Notes: generated by a model not told the origin, from the letters alone. A stretch of DNA of 64,000 nt from Treponema sp. (GCA_014804005.1 JAAVAP010000014.1:105954-169953), one strand, 5' to 3'. Shown: positions 27,282 through 35,610, counted from the first letter of the stretch. Program-made: numbers and translations.

Positions 27282-28889
27282 ATGGAAAACAGCAAAATCA
27301 CGCAAGAAATTTCGGAAGGAAAAGCAGTTTTGGGAATCGAGCTAGGCTCGACAAGGATAAAGGCCGTCCTCATCGATTCGGAAATGAATCCGGTGGCTTC
27401 GGGCGATTTCAGTTGGGAAAGCGTCCTTTCCGACGGAATTTGGACTTACTCTATGGAAGAAATCCATTCGGGCGTAAAGGCGGCGTATTCCGCGCTCAAA
27501 AAGGACGTGGCCGAGAAATTCGGCGTAAAGTTTTCCCGGCTCAAGGCGATGGGAATCAGCGCGATGATGCACGGATATTTGGCGTTCGACAAAAGCGGAC
27601 GGCTTTTGGTTCCGTTCCGCACTTGGCGAAACACGATCACGGCGCAGGCTTCAAAGGAGCTCACGGATTTGTTCAATTTTCCGATTCCCGAGCGATGGAG
27701 CATCGCGCATTTTTATCAGGCGATTTTGAATGGCGAAGAGCATGTCGCGCAAGTCGATTATTTTACGACGCTCGCGGGCTACATTCATCAGATTCTTTGC
27801 GGGGAAAAAGTGCTCGGCGTGGGCGACGCGAGCGGAATGTTTCCCGTGGATATGGACGCATGTTCTTACGACAAAAAAATGCTCGACCTTTTCAACGCGA
27901 ACAAAAAGGTGAAGGCCGCGATTTCGCGCCCGCTGGAAAGTCTTTTGCCGAAAGTTTTGCCGGCGGGAAAATCGGGCGGAAATCTTACGAAAGAAGGCGC
28001 GATTTGGCTCGATCCAGAAGGCGACCTTGAGCCAGGAATTTTGATTGCGCCTCCCGAAGGCGATGCCGGAACTGGAATGGCGGCAACGAACGCCGTTTCT
28101 CCGCGAACTGGAAACATAAGCTCAGGCACTTCGGTTTTCGCGATGGTGGTTTTGGAAAAGCCGCTTTATAAAGCTTATCCCGGCGTAATCGACATCGTTG
28201 CCACTCCCGACGGAAAACCCACGGCGATGGTTCACGTGAACACTTGCACGGCTGAATACAACAAATGGGTTTCGATTTTCGGCGAGGCTGCAAAAATTCT
28301 CGGCGCACAATTCGGAACAGGTCAGCTTTACGACAGCATTTTGGGATGCGCAAAGGACGGCGAAAAAGATTGCGGCGGCGTTTATTCGCTCGGATACATT
28401 TCGGGCGAAAGCGTCACGGGTTTTTCCGAAGGGCGGCCGCTCGTCGTGCGCTCGCAGGATTGCAATTTTACTTTGCAGAATTTCATCCGAAGTCAAATTT
28501 ATTCTGCCGTGGCGACTCTTCGCATCGGAATGGACGTGCTTTTTGAAGGCGAAAAAGTTCAAATCGATTCGCTCACAGGGCACGGCGGATTTTTCAAGAC
28601 GGAAGGCGTGGGGCTTGAAGTGATGGCGGCCGCGACGCACACTCCGATTTCCGCGATGGAGACGGCGGGCGAGGGCGGTCCTTGGGGAATGGCTTTGCTC
28701 GCCTCGTATTCTGCGGACACGAAATCGAAGAGCCTTGGCGAATGGCTTTCGAGCGAAGTTTTTTCTTCCGCTAAAATCCGCACGGTTCGCCCCGATTCTG
28801 CGGACGAAGAAGGCTTTAACAAATGGCTTTGCGGCTACAAGGAAACTCTCAAGGTTGAACGCGCCGCAGTCGAGAATTTGAAATTCTAG
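27282..28889 (+). CDS. araB: L-ribulokinase, Bacteroides-type FGGY kinase
   Basis: A 535-residue FGGY-family sugar kinase. The opening VLGIELGSTRIKAVLID is the ATPase phosphate-1 motif. ISAMMHGYLAFD, LVPFRTWRNTIT and GDASGMFPVD follow, then the C-terminal ATP-binding PPEGDAGTGMAATNAV and SSGTSVFAM. This pattern is what I know from the Bacteroides AraB-like kinase found beside araD, rather than from E. coli AraB. It would phosphorylate L-ribulose at O5. It is the first gene of an araB-araD operon, divergent from the importer. The isomerase AraA is absent from the window. The -10 lies 7 nt before ATG. Confidence 0.85.
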   Translation: MENSKITQEISEGKAVLGIELGSTRIKAVLIDSEMNPVASGDFSWESVLSDGIWTYSMEEIHSGVKAAYSALKKDVAEKFGVKFSRLKAMGISAMMHGYLAFDKSGRLLVPFRTWRNTITAQASKELTDLFNFPIPERWSIAHFYQAILNGEEHVAQVDYFTTLAGYIHQILCGEKVLGVGDASGMFPVDMDACSYDKKMLDLFNANKKVKAAISRPLESLLPKVLPAGKSGGNLTKEGAIWLDPEGDLEPGILIAPPEGDAGTGMAATNAVSPRTGNISSGTSVFAMVVLEKPLYKAYPGVIDIVATPDGKPTAMVHVNTCTAEYNKWVSIFGEAAKILGAQFGTGQLYDSILGCAKDGEKDCGGVYSLGYISGESVTGFSEGRPLVVRSQDCNFTLQNFIRSQIYSAVATLRIGMDVLFEGEKVQIDSLTGHGGFFKTEGVGLEVMAAATHTPISAMETAGEGGPWGMALLASYSADTKSKSLGEWLSSEVFSSAKIRTVRPDSADEEGFNKWLCGYKETLKVERAAVENLKF

Positions 28890-28906
28890 ATTTTTTGAAA
28901 AAAACG

Positions 28907-28930
28907 CGCCGCAAAACATCGCGGCGTTTT
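28907..28930 (+). terminator. Hairpin between araB and araD
   Basis: CGCCGC, 8-nt loop, GCGGCG, then TTTT, located 17 nt after the araB stop and 24 nt before the araD start. It may partly attenuate or protect the message. Confidence 0.5.
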
Positions 28931-28954
28931 GAAAATTTTTTAGGAGAAAGTGCT

Positions 28955-29671
28955 ATGTCAAAATATTCCGAATTGAAGCAGCAGGCTTACGAAGCGAACA
29001 TGCAAATTCCGGCTCAGCATCTCGCGCTTTACACTTGGGGCAACGTGAGCGCATTCGACAAGGACGCGGCGGTTTTCGCGATCAAGCCGAGTGGCGTTCC
29101 TTATCCCGAACTTTCTGCCGAAAGCATGGTCATTGTCGATGTGGAAGGAAATATTGTGGAAGGAAAATTGCGCCCTTCAAGCGACACGCCGACTCACGCC
29201 GTCTTGTACAAGGAATTCGCGCTTTGCGACGGCGCAAAAATCGGCGGAATAATCCACACGCATTCGACCTTCGCCGTGAGCTGGGCGCAGGCTGTCCGCG
29301 AAATTCCGCTTTTCGGAACGACGCATGCCGACCACATTCAGACGGCCGTTCCGTGCACTCCGTATCTTTCCCGCGAAGCCGTCCAAAACGACTACGAAAA
29401 GGAAACTGGAAATCTGATTGTGAGCCATTTCCGCGAGCGCAAGCTCAATCCCGAAGAAGTGACGATGGTTTTGGTGGGCGGACACGGACCTTTCGCGTGG
29501 GGCGGCACTGCCGAAAAATCAGTCTACAACGCCGCTGTGCTTGAAGAAGTGGCGCACATGGCGATGAACACTTTGCAAATCCGCGCGGATCAAAAGCCGC
29601 TCCCGGACTACATCATCGAAAAGCACTATTCGCGCAAGCACGGCCCGAACGCATATTACGGACAAAAATAA
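28955..29671 (+). CDS. araD: L-ribulose-5-phosphate 4-epimerase
   Basis: A 238-residue class II aldolase-fold enzyme converting L-ribulose 5-phosphate to D-xylulose 5-phosphate. It shows TWGNVSAFD (phosphate binding), KPSGVPY, SSDTPTHAVLY, the metal ligands in IIHTHSTFAVSW, and GHGPFAWG. Length matches AraD (about 231). The start at 28955 follows AGGAGA by seven nt; the longer track ORF adds a non-conserved basic stretch. It is second in the araB-araD operon. Confidence 0.95.
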   Translation: MSKYSELKQQAYEANMQIPAQHLALYTWGNVSAFDKDAAVFAIKPSGVPYPELSAESMVIVDVEGNIVEGKLRPSSDTPTHAVLYKEFALCDGAKIGGIIHTHSTFAVSWAQAVREIPLFGTTHADHIQTAVPCTPYLSREAVQNDYEKETGNLIVSHFRERKLNPEEVTMVLVGGHGPFAWGGTAEKSVYNAAVLEEVAHMAMNTLQIRADQKPLPDYIIEKHYSRKHGPNAYYGQK

Positions 29672-29801
29672 TTCGTTGGCGTCAAGATTTGAAATCATCG
29701 TCCGATTTTCGCGCCATCCAAAGCAAAGCGTTCCGCACTTTTTATTCTTGCGCATACGTCGCTTCGCGCGTTTGCATAGACGGAAATTATTTTACTAGTC
29801 A

Positions 29802-29879
29802 CTCGCGCAACTTGTGCATTTTCCGTTCTTGCCTATCGCAAAAATTTGCGTTAAAATGAATTATGCAAAATTACGCGCA
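29802..29879 (+). repeat. Right direct repeat flanking the arabinose cassette (queH promoter and start)
   Basis: The functional copy of the sequence also found at 21315-21391. It contains the queH promoter and codons 1-5. Four differences including a 1-nt indel over 78 nt. Together the copies bracket the 8.4-kb araC/ytf/araBD block. Confidence 0.85.
29829..29857 (+). promoter_or_regulatory. Promoter giving a predicted leaderless mRNA (queH)
   Basis: TTGCCT, 17 nt, TAAAAT, then 5 nt to ATG 29863. Confidence 0.7.
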
Positions 29880-30609
29880 ATGGCTTTCCGCAAAAATCGA
29901 AGAAATTCAAAAAGAAATTTTTCGCACAGAAAAAAAGCCTTCGCTTCTTTTGCATGCGTGTTGTGCGCCGTGCTCTTCCTACGTCCTCGAATATTTGCAC
30001 CGATTTTTTGAAATCACGATTTTCTATTATAATCCCAACATTCATCCGCAAACTGAATTCGCGCGGAGGCTGAACGAGCTGAAAAATTTTTTGCCAAAAT
30101 TTTCTGCGGATGCAGACGGCGAAAATTTTAATTTGGTGGAAGCCGAATATTTTCCAAAAGAATTTTTCGATGCCGTGCAAGCCGAACGCGACAATTTGCA
30201 AAACGAGCGCGAACGCGGCGAACGTTGTTTTCGCTGCTACAAATTGCGAATGGAACGCGCGTTCGATTTTGCGCAAAAGAATGAATTCGATTTTTTCACG
30301 ACGACGCTTTCGATAAGCCCGCACAAGGACGCGCAAAAAATAAATGAGATTGGCGCGGAACTCGAAAAAAATAATTTGGAAAAAATCGCGCAAAGCAAAA
30401 CGCAGGCGGAAAATTTTTCGGAAAATCAAAACGAAAATTTTCGCGAAAAAAATTCCCAAAATGTCGCCACGAATTTTCACACAAAATATTTGTACGCGGA
30501 TTTTAAAAAGCAAAACGGATTCAAGCGCAGTTTGGAACTTTCAAAAAAATACGGATTGTACCGCCAAGATTATTGCGGCTGTATTTACTCAAAAGAAAAT
30601 TTGCGCTAA
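29863..30609 (+). CDS. queH: Epoxyqueuosine reductase QueH
   Basis: A 248-residue enzyme reducing epoxyqueuosine to queuosine in tRNA wobble position 34. The family cysteines are present: LLHACCAPCSSY near residue 30, GERCFRCYKLRME near 120, and YCGCIYS at the C-terminus, with TTTLSISPHKD between. Typical QueH is about 190-210 residues; the extra length is an Asn/Gln/Glu/Lys-rich insert (SKTQAENFSENQNENF) before the conserved DFKKQNGFKRS segment. The -10 is 5 nt from ATG. The gene's promoter and 5' end are duplicated at 21.3 kb. argA follows 9 nt downstream. Confidence 0.93.
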   Translation: MQNYAQWLSAKIEEIQKEIFRTEKKPSLLLHACCAPCSSYVLEYLHRFFEITIFYYNPNIHPQTEFARRLNELKNFLPKFSADADGENFNLVEAEYFPKEFFDAVQAERDNLQNERERGERCFRCYKLRMERAFDFAQKNEFDFFTTTLSISPHKDAQKINEIGAELEKNNLEKIAQSKTQAENFSENQNENFREKNSQNVATNFHTKYLYADFKKQNGFKRSLELSKKYGLYRQDYCGCIYSKENLR

Positions 30610-30612
30610 AAT
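30584..30612 (+). promoter_or_regulatory. Promoter giving a predicted leaderless mRNA (argA), inside the queH end
   Basis: TTTACT, 17 nt, TAAAAT, then 6 nt to ATG 30619. The -10 hexamer contains the queH stop codon. Confidence 0.55.
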
Positions 30613-30618
30613 AAAATC

Positions 30619-31956
30619 ATGCGGGAAATCATTGAAAAAGCGAACCAAATTCGCGATGTCATAAATTACATCAAAGTTTTCAAAAACGCGCTTGCCGTAA
30701 TTCACATCGACGACGAAATTATAAGCTCGCCGCTTTTGCCAAGCCACATTCACGACATCAGCCTGATTCACGAAGCGGGAATAAAAGTAATCATCGTGCC
30801 CGGCGCGCGCGGCCAAATCAACAACGCGCTCGAAGAACAAAAAATTTCGTGGCAAATAAAAAATGGCTTTCGCATAACAAATGAGCGCGCGATGCCCGCG
30901 ATAAAAACCGCGGCGTTCGACGTTGCCAACAACATTATGAACATTCTCGCCGGCGAACATCTCACGGCGGTGATTGGAAATTGGGTAAAGGCGCGCGGAA
31001 AAGGAATCATCGACGGAACGGATTTTGGCAGCGCGGGCGAAATCGACAAAATCAAAATCGACGCGATCAAGCAAACTTTGGAAAACGGCTTCGTTCCGAT
31101 TTTTCCTTGCATCGGCTGGAACGATTTGGGAAAGCCATACAACATTTCTTCGACGGAACTCGCGGCGCAAATTGCGATTCATCTCAAGGTCGAAAAACTT
31201 TTTTTCATTTTTCCTGACGCGCAAATTTCAAGAAAAGAATTTTCTTTGCCGAATGAAATCTCTTTGTCGCAAGAAGGAAATGTTCCTGCGATGAACGTGG
31301 AAATTTTATCGAAGATTTTGAAATTGAATTCGGATTTAAATTCCGAAAAAAATTCGCGCAAAGAAAAATTGCTTGCGATTTTCAAACTTGCGAAAAACGC
31401 CTGCGAAAACGGCGTTTCGCGAATTCACATTTTGGACGGAAACACCGAAGGAATTTTGCCATGCGAAATTTTTTCCGCAATCGGAAGCGGCACGATGATT
31501 TTCAATAACGGCTACGGCGATTTGCGCCCGATGCGCGACGACGACATTCCATCCGTGCTTTCGCTGATGAGCCCGTTCGTAAAAAGCGGAATTCTTTTGC
31601 CGCGAAATTTCCAAGAACTAAAATCTCAATTACACAATTATATTGTATACAATGTAGATGGCGGAATCCACGCATGCGCCGCGCTCAAAAAATATGACGG
31701 CGACCAAATGGAAATTTATTCCGTCGCGGTGGACGAAGCATACGGCAATATGGGCGTTGGCCCGAAGATGATAAATTTTTTGTTGGAAAAAGCAAAATCC
31801 TGCGGTGCAAAATCCGTGTTCATTTTGACAACGCAGACTGCGGATTGGTTTGAAAAATTGGGATTTGTCGCTGACAAAATCGATTCGATTCCGCAAAAAA
31901 GAAAAAAGATTTGGTCGGAAAAGCGTGGCTCGAAAGTTTTTAGAATTTTGTTTTGA
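30619..31956 (+). CDS. argA: N-acetylglutamate synthase (ArgA type)
   Basis: A 445-residue two-domain enzyme making N-acetylglutamate, the first step of arginine synthesis. Residues 1-290 are an amino-acid-kinase fold (VIIVPGARGQINNAL, AVIGNWVKARGKGIIDGTDFG, GWNDLGKPYNIS). Residues 300-445 are a GNAT acetyltransferase with MEIYSVAVDEAYGNMGVGPKM as acetyl-CoA loop. This domain order and length match the classical ArgA. A Lys/Asn/Ser-rich loop (NSDLNSEKNSRKEK) sits between domains. No other arg gene is nearby. It follows queH by 9 nt, has no Shine-Dalgarno, and has its own -10 six nt upstream. Confidence 0.9.
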   Translation: MREIIEKANQIRDVINYIKVFKNALAVIHIDDEIISSPLLPSHIHDISLIHEAGIKVIIVPGARGQINNALEEQKISWQIKNGFRITNERAMPAIKTAAFDVANNIMNILAGEHLTAVIGNWVKARGKGIIDGTDFGSAGEIDKIKIDAIKQTLENGFVPIFPCIGWNDLGKPYNISSTELAAQIAIHLKVEKLFFIFPDAQISRKEFSLPNEISLSQEGNVPAMNVEILSKILKLNSDLNSEKNSRKEKLLAIFKLAKNACENGVSRIHILDGNTEGILPCEIFSAIGSGTMIFNNGYGDLRPMRDDDIPSVLSLMSPFVKSGILLPRNFQELKSQLHNYIVYNVDGGIHACAALKKYDGDQMEIYSVAVDEAYGNMGVGPKMINFLLEKAKSCGAKSVFILTTQTADWFEKLGFVADKIDSIPQKRKKIWSEKRGSKVFRILF

Positions 31957-32008
31957 TCAAAGGAATGAAAAAATTCAGCACGAATCAGCAAACCCTTTTT
32001 TCAAATTT

Positions 32009-32428
32009 CTAAAAAAGTTTCAAATTCAATTTTGGAACTTCGCCACATTGTCCGCCATGATTTTGTTCATGATGCGAATGATGCTCGCCGTGATGATTGC
32101 AATTTGCGCTGGAATTTTTTTGCAATTTTCCTTCCGCCAAAAGTCGAGCCGCTTCGTCTGCCGCGCCAGAATTTCCAGCATAAATTTCGATTTCCGCAGA
32201 ATTCAGCGCAGACACTGCGCCGCCGCCGATTCCTCCGCAAACGAGCGCACTCACTCCGTGCGCCTTCAAAAAATCCGCGAGTGCTTCGTGCCCCGCGCCG
32301 CCAACGTCAACGATTTCCGAAGCGGAAATTTTTCCGTCCGCAATTTCATAAAATTTAAAAAATTTCGTATGTCCAAAATGTTGAAAAATTTGCCCGTCTT
32401 CTTTTGAAAAACAAACCGCGATTTTCAT
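32009..32428 (-). CDS. NifX/NifB-family iron-molybdenum cofactor-binding-like protein, His-rich tail
   Basis: A 139-residue protein of the dinitrogenase iron-molybdenum cofactor family (PF02579): MKIAVCFSKEDGQIFQHFGHTKFFKFYEI is the usual N-terminus and VSALVCGGIGGGAVSAL the central loop. After residue 105 comes CNHHGEHHSHHEQNHGGQC, a metal-binding-looking tail. No nitrogenase genes are near. In anaerobes stand-alone members are often found with Fe-S or ParA-like ATPase genes, which are also absent. The start at 32428 has GAGGAAAA upstream. Metal storage or delivery is inferred. Confidence 0.85.
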   Translation of the reverse strand: MKIAVCFSKEDGQIFQHFGHTKFFKFYEIADGKISASEIVDVGGAGHEALADFLKAHGVSALVCGGIGGGAVSALNSAEIEIYAGNSGAADEAARLLAEGKLQKNSSANCNHHGEHHSHHEQNHGGQCGEVPKLNLKLF

Positions 32429-32546
32429 TTTATTTTCCTCTAAAGCGTTCGCCAAAATTTTCGCGACATTTCCGCCGCCTTTATTTTTTTATTTTCATTA
32501 TAACAAATTTTCTGCGCAAAAGCAATTTCAAGATTTTGCAAAAAAA

Positions 32547-32864
32547 TTATCGCAATTTGTGTTTTTTCATTTCGGCGATAAGCGCGAGAACGGATTTTTT
32601 GTCGGATTCGCAAAGCTTCTGAAAATCGGAAACAAGTTTTTGAAGCGGCGAAGTGCGCATCGCGTTTTTTCCCAGCACCAAATATTCGACGCTCACGCCC
32701 AAAACTTGCGCAATCTTCACGGCATTTTCCGCGCTGGGAATCGCCTTGTGCCCATTTATGTAATTGCGAATCGTGTTGACACTGATTCCAGTTTTGTCGG
32801 CAATTTCCTTTGGCTTGATGTCCTGAAAAAGCATTTCTTCGCGCAGATTTTCCTTGAAATCCAT
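32547..32864 (-). CDS. XRE-family transcriptional regulator
   Basis: A 105-residue DNA-binding protein. Residues 8-62 are a Cro/CI helix-turn-helix: MLFQDIKPKEIADKTGISVNTIRNYINGH followed by AENAVKIAQVLGVSVEYLVLG. The remaining 40 residues are helical and probably dimerise. The start at 32864 has no clear ribosome site. It is divergent from a small lipoprotein gene; a 15-bp palindrome lies in between, suggesting autoregulation and perhaps control of the lipoprotein. Confidence 0.88.
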   Translation of the reverse strand: MDFKENLREEMLFQDIKPKEIADKTGISVNTIRNYINGHKAIPSAENAVKIAQVLGVSVEYLVLGKNAMRTSPLQKLVSDFQKLCESDKKSVLALIAEMKKHKLR

Positions 32865-32878
32865 AATATAAAGTTTAA

Positions 32879-32893
32879 TCTAATAAGATTAGA
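32879..32893. promoter_or_regulatory. Palindrome TCTAAT-AAG-ATTAGA, candidate XRE operator
   Basis: A perfect 6-bp inverted repeat with 3-nt spacer, 15 nt upstream of the XRE start and just before the -35 of the divergent lipoprotein promoter. Confidence 0.55.
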
Positions 32894-32899
32894 ATTTTC

Positions 32900-32928
32900 T
32901 TGACTTTTATCTTTTATAATTATATACT
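32900..32928 (+). promoter_or_regulatory. Promoter of the small lipoprotein gene
   Basis: TTGACT, 17 nt, TATACT, followed by a leader of about 40 nt with GGAGGG. Confidence 0.7.
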
Positions 32929-32975
32929 TTTCAAAAGTGATTAAATATAATCACTTTTATTTTGGAGGGAAACAA

Positions 32976-33362
32976 ATGAAAAAATTATTTTTTATTGAAA
33001 TTTTTCTCGTGGCAATATTTTTGATTGGATGTCAAAATGGCTCGGAAGAAGAAACGTACACTGTTTGGACGGACATTTCAACAGCGGACGATTTTCAACA
33101 AACTTTTGGAACAACGTTATACGACGAAAAATATGTCACTGTAGAAATTTTAAATTCGCAATTTTCACAAATAATGCAAACTGCAGGAAATGAGGCTGCC
33201 GAATTCAAACACAATTGGACAGAAGAAGAATTGAAAAAATATTTTGTTGGAAGAGGCTTTGATTCTGGAACCGCAAGCAAAACTGTGGCATGGCTTGTAA
33301 CTGTGAATCACGGATTAGTAGCTTCGAGAAGCGGAAATATTGTTTATTACATTTTGAAATAA
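32976..33362 (+). CDS. Small lipoprotein, function unknown
   Basis: A 128-residue protein. GGAGGG lies 6 nt before ATG 32976, giving MKKLFFIEIFLVAIFLIGC with lipobox LIGC. The mature part starts with acidic residues and contains a C-terminal compact segment: WTEEELKKYFVGRGFDSGTA, then a strand pattern VNHGLVASRSGNIVYYILK. I do not recognise the family. It is adjacent and divergent to the XRE regulator. Confidence 0.75.
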   Translation: MKKLFFIEIFLVAIFLIGCQNGSEEETYTVWTDISTADDFQQTFGTTLYDEKYVTVEILNSQFSQIMQTAGNEAAEFKHNWTEEELKKYFVGRGFDSGTASKTVAWLVTVNHGLVASRSGNIVYYILK

Positions 33363-33420
33363 ATTACAATTTTCGGAATACAAAATTTTCCGCAAAATTT
33401 TTTTATTCTCGAAATTTTGC

Positions 33421-33449
33421 TTGACATTAAAAATTTTTTCCGCGAAAAT
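33421..33449 (+). promoter_or_regulatory. Promoter giving a predicted leaderless mRNA (transglutaminase-like gene)
   Basis: A consensus TTGACA, 17 nt, GAAAAT, then 6 nt to ATG 33456. Confidence 0.65.
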
Positions 33450-33455
33450 TGCTTT

Positions 33456-34328
33456 ATGAATGAAATTGAATTTTACAAAAAAGCCAGTTGTTTCACTGAA
33501 CTTGGGCTTTACAAAAATTTTGCGCAATCCTTGCCGGATGATATTCGCGAACTTTGCCTTTTGCAGCGTCATCAAATAATTCATCCGGTTGCGATAATGA
33601 AATGCGGCGGACAAAAGCAAACTTTTCACGGCGACATGACGCAGATTCCGTGCGACAGTTTGCTTTTTGAAAATGAGCGTTTTCCCACGGCATTGAGCAT
33701 TTTGGCGGAATTGCTTCGCCGAGAAAATGAATATTCTTGCGAGCGAAAAATCCAAAACAAAATGCATCTCACTTGCCGCGAGCAGGCGATTCTTTTGACC
33801 GCGATTTTGAAGGCGAAAGGAATTCCTGCGCGGGCACGAAGCGGATTCGCGCCGTATATTTCCAATGACGGCATTTTTCACGACCATTGGATTTGCGAAA
33901 AATTTTGCGATAAAGAAAATCGATGGATTTTGACCGACGCGGATTGTTGCGTCGAAAATTTGGATTTCGATTTTGCCGACATTCCTTGCGATAAATTTCT
34001 TTTTGGCGCGCAATCATATTTGAAAATTCGCAGCAAAGAAATTTGCGATAACGCTTTGGAGTATGCGTCCGTTCCGCCAACGCACGGAATGCGTGCCGCG
34101 CTGCAATCGCTTTTTTACGATTTGCATTCGCTGATGAACGACGAAATTTTCTTTTGGCATTCTCCGCGATACATCGTCGAAAAGAATTTCGATTTATCGC
34201 AAGCGGAATTCGAAGAATTGGATTCTATCGCAAATTTGATGCTTGAGCCAAGCAAAAATTTTGAAAAAATTTGCGATATTTGGGAAAACACGCCGAAATT
34301 CCGAATCGTTTCCGGCGGATTCAATTAA
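33456..34328 (+). CDS. Transglutaminase-like domain protein
   Basis: A 290-residue cytoplasmic protein. I start at ATG 33456 because a promoter ends 6 nt upstream. Residues 90-175 carry a transglutaminase/protease-like core: the Cys in HLTCREQAILLTAILKAKGI, PARARSGF, the His in HDHWICEK and an Asp in RWILTDADC form the expected triad order. The C-terminal half is helical with no known motif. The family covers proteases, amidases and cross-linking enzymes, so the substrate cannot be stated. Monocistronic, followed by a clear terminator. Confidence 0.78.
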   Translation: MNEIEFYKKASCFTELGLYKNFAQSLPDDIRELCLLQRHQIIHPVAIMKCGGQKQTFHGDMTQIPCDSLLFENERFPTALSILAELLRRENEYSCERKIQNKMHLTCREQAILLTAILKAKGIPARARSGFAPYISNDGIFHDHWICEKFCDKENRWILTDADCCVENLDFDFADIPCDKFLFGAQSYLKIRSKEICDNALEYASVPPTHGMRAALQSLFYDLHSLMNDEIFFWHSPRYIVEKNFDLSQAEFEELDSIANLMLEPSKNFEKICDIWENTPKFRIVSGGFN

Positions 34329-34344
34329 ATTGAAATTTGAGAAA

Positions 34345-34390
34345 ACTTGCGATAAAATTTTTTGATTTTTTATCGCAAGTGAATTTTTTG
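34345..34390 (+). terminator. Terminator of the transglutaminase-like gene
   Basis: A stem ACTTGCGATAAAA / TTTTATCGCAAGT, followed by GAATTTTTTG. Confidence 0.75.
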
Positions 34391-34488
34391 AAATTTGAAA
34401 TTATCGCAAATTTCGAATCCGCGCGAAAACAACGCACGGATTTTTAATTTTAAATTATCTGCGAAAATTGCATTTCGCTTAATTCAAA

Positions 34489-35610
34489 TTAAAACGAATA
34501 AATCCACGAAATCGGGAATTTCACAAAAATGTCTCCATCGCAAAATTCAAAATCGGCGGCGAGCGAAAATTCGTGATTTCCGAACGCGCATCCAAGCGAA
34601 GGCTCGATTCCAAAAACCGGCTTTGCTTTTGTTTCGCCAAAATCCAAAAAGCATTGTCCACCCAAGCCTACCGCGAAATTTTCGGCAAAAGAATAAGCCG
34701 CCTTCGCACCAATGTACATATCGTATGCGAAATCTTCGTCGTCAATGTCCGTGTCGGCGACAATTTCCGCGGCGATTGCAAAATCATTCAAAACCCATTC
34801 AAGCGAGGCGTTAAAAATATTTTTTCCGGCAATCGCAATGTTTTCGGAATAATCCAATTCTTCCAACACGCCCACGCCTTCATAATGGCCGTAGCCCGCG
34901 CGGATTATCAAGTCGTCGGATTTGAACGGACGGAACGCCGCGAAAACGCCAAAATAAATTTCGTCGCTGTCAATGATGTCGCCAACTTTTGCGCCAACAG
35001 AAAAAAGCTCGCCAAAATCATATTCCGCTCCAAGCCCGAAATCAAAAGGCTTTTGCTCTTTTTTGTTTCCGTCTTCATCTTTTTCGTCTTCATCGCCATT
35101 CAAAAAATTGGCAAGCCCGTCATCAAGATTGTCCATCGGAATTGTCGCGGCAATGCGAAGCCCTTCAAGCGGTTCGACCATCAGCGAAAATCCCGAAGAG
35201 CCAAGCCCGCCCGCAGGCGCATTGTCGTCCCAAAGCGGCAAGTACGAGCCGTTCATCCACAAATCATCATGGAACGCCAGCGTAATAATTTTGAACGGGC
35301 GAAAGTGAAGCCAATAATCCAAATCCGTCCAGGCGAAATTCAAATGATTCGTTTCGGAAGTTTCATTGCCTTTTCCCGTGCCAAGAGTGAATTCAACTTC
35401 GAGATAAGCGTCAACTTTTTCCGAAGAAAATTCCACCGAAGCGTTTTCCACAATGCCCGCGAAATTCGTTTCGTCGTCCCAAATTTTGTCGATTGTCACG
35501 ATGTCCGAAGAAAGCTCGTTCGCAAAACCTAATTCGAATTCCTGCGCCCAAGAAACGGACGCGCCAAGCATTGCAATCGCGGCAAGCGATTTCAAAATTT
35601 TTTTGTTCAT
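34489..35610 (-). CDS. Outer-membrane beta-barrel protein, porin-like
   Basis: A 373-residue protein with a signal peptide (MNKKILKSLAAIAMLGASVSWA). It then has repeated amphipathic strands of 8-12 residues separated by acidic turns (FELGFANELSSDIVTID, SVGAKVGDI, FAVGLGGQCFLDFG) and a terminal phenylalanine, the usual signal for outer-membrane insertion. One turn (residues ~172-190, NGDEDEKDEDGNKKEQ) is a strikingly acidic loop, probably surface-exposed. AAGGAG precedes ATG 35610. It has its own promoter. I cannot tie it to a named treponemal porin. Confidence 0.8.
   Translation of the reverse strand: MNKKILKSLAAIAMLGASVSWAQEFELGFANELSSDIVTIDKIWDDETNFAGIVENASVEFSSEKVDAYLEVEFTLGTGKGNETSETNHLNFAWTDLDYWLHFRPFKIITLAFHDDLWMNGSYLPLWDDNAPAGGLGSSGFSLMVEPLEGLRIAATIPMDNLDDGLANFLNGDEDEKDEDGNKKEQKPFDFGLGAEYDFGELFSVGAKVGDIIDSDEIYFGVFAAFRPFKSDDLIIRAGYGHYEGVGVLEELDYSENIAIAGKNIFNASLEWVLNDFAIAAEIVADTDIDDEDFAYDMYIGAKAAYSFAENFAVGLGGQCFLDFGETKAKPVFGIEPSLGCAFGNHEFSLAADFEFCDGDIFVKFPISWIYSF

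Noticed and set aside
28122-28919. Long minus-strand ORFs over araB and similar long antisense ORFs elsewhere
   Set aside because: They mirror codon bias of the recognised genes, have no family motifs and no ribosome sites.
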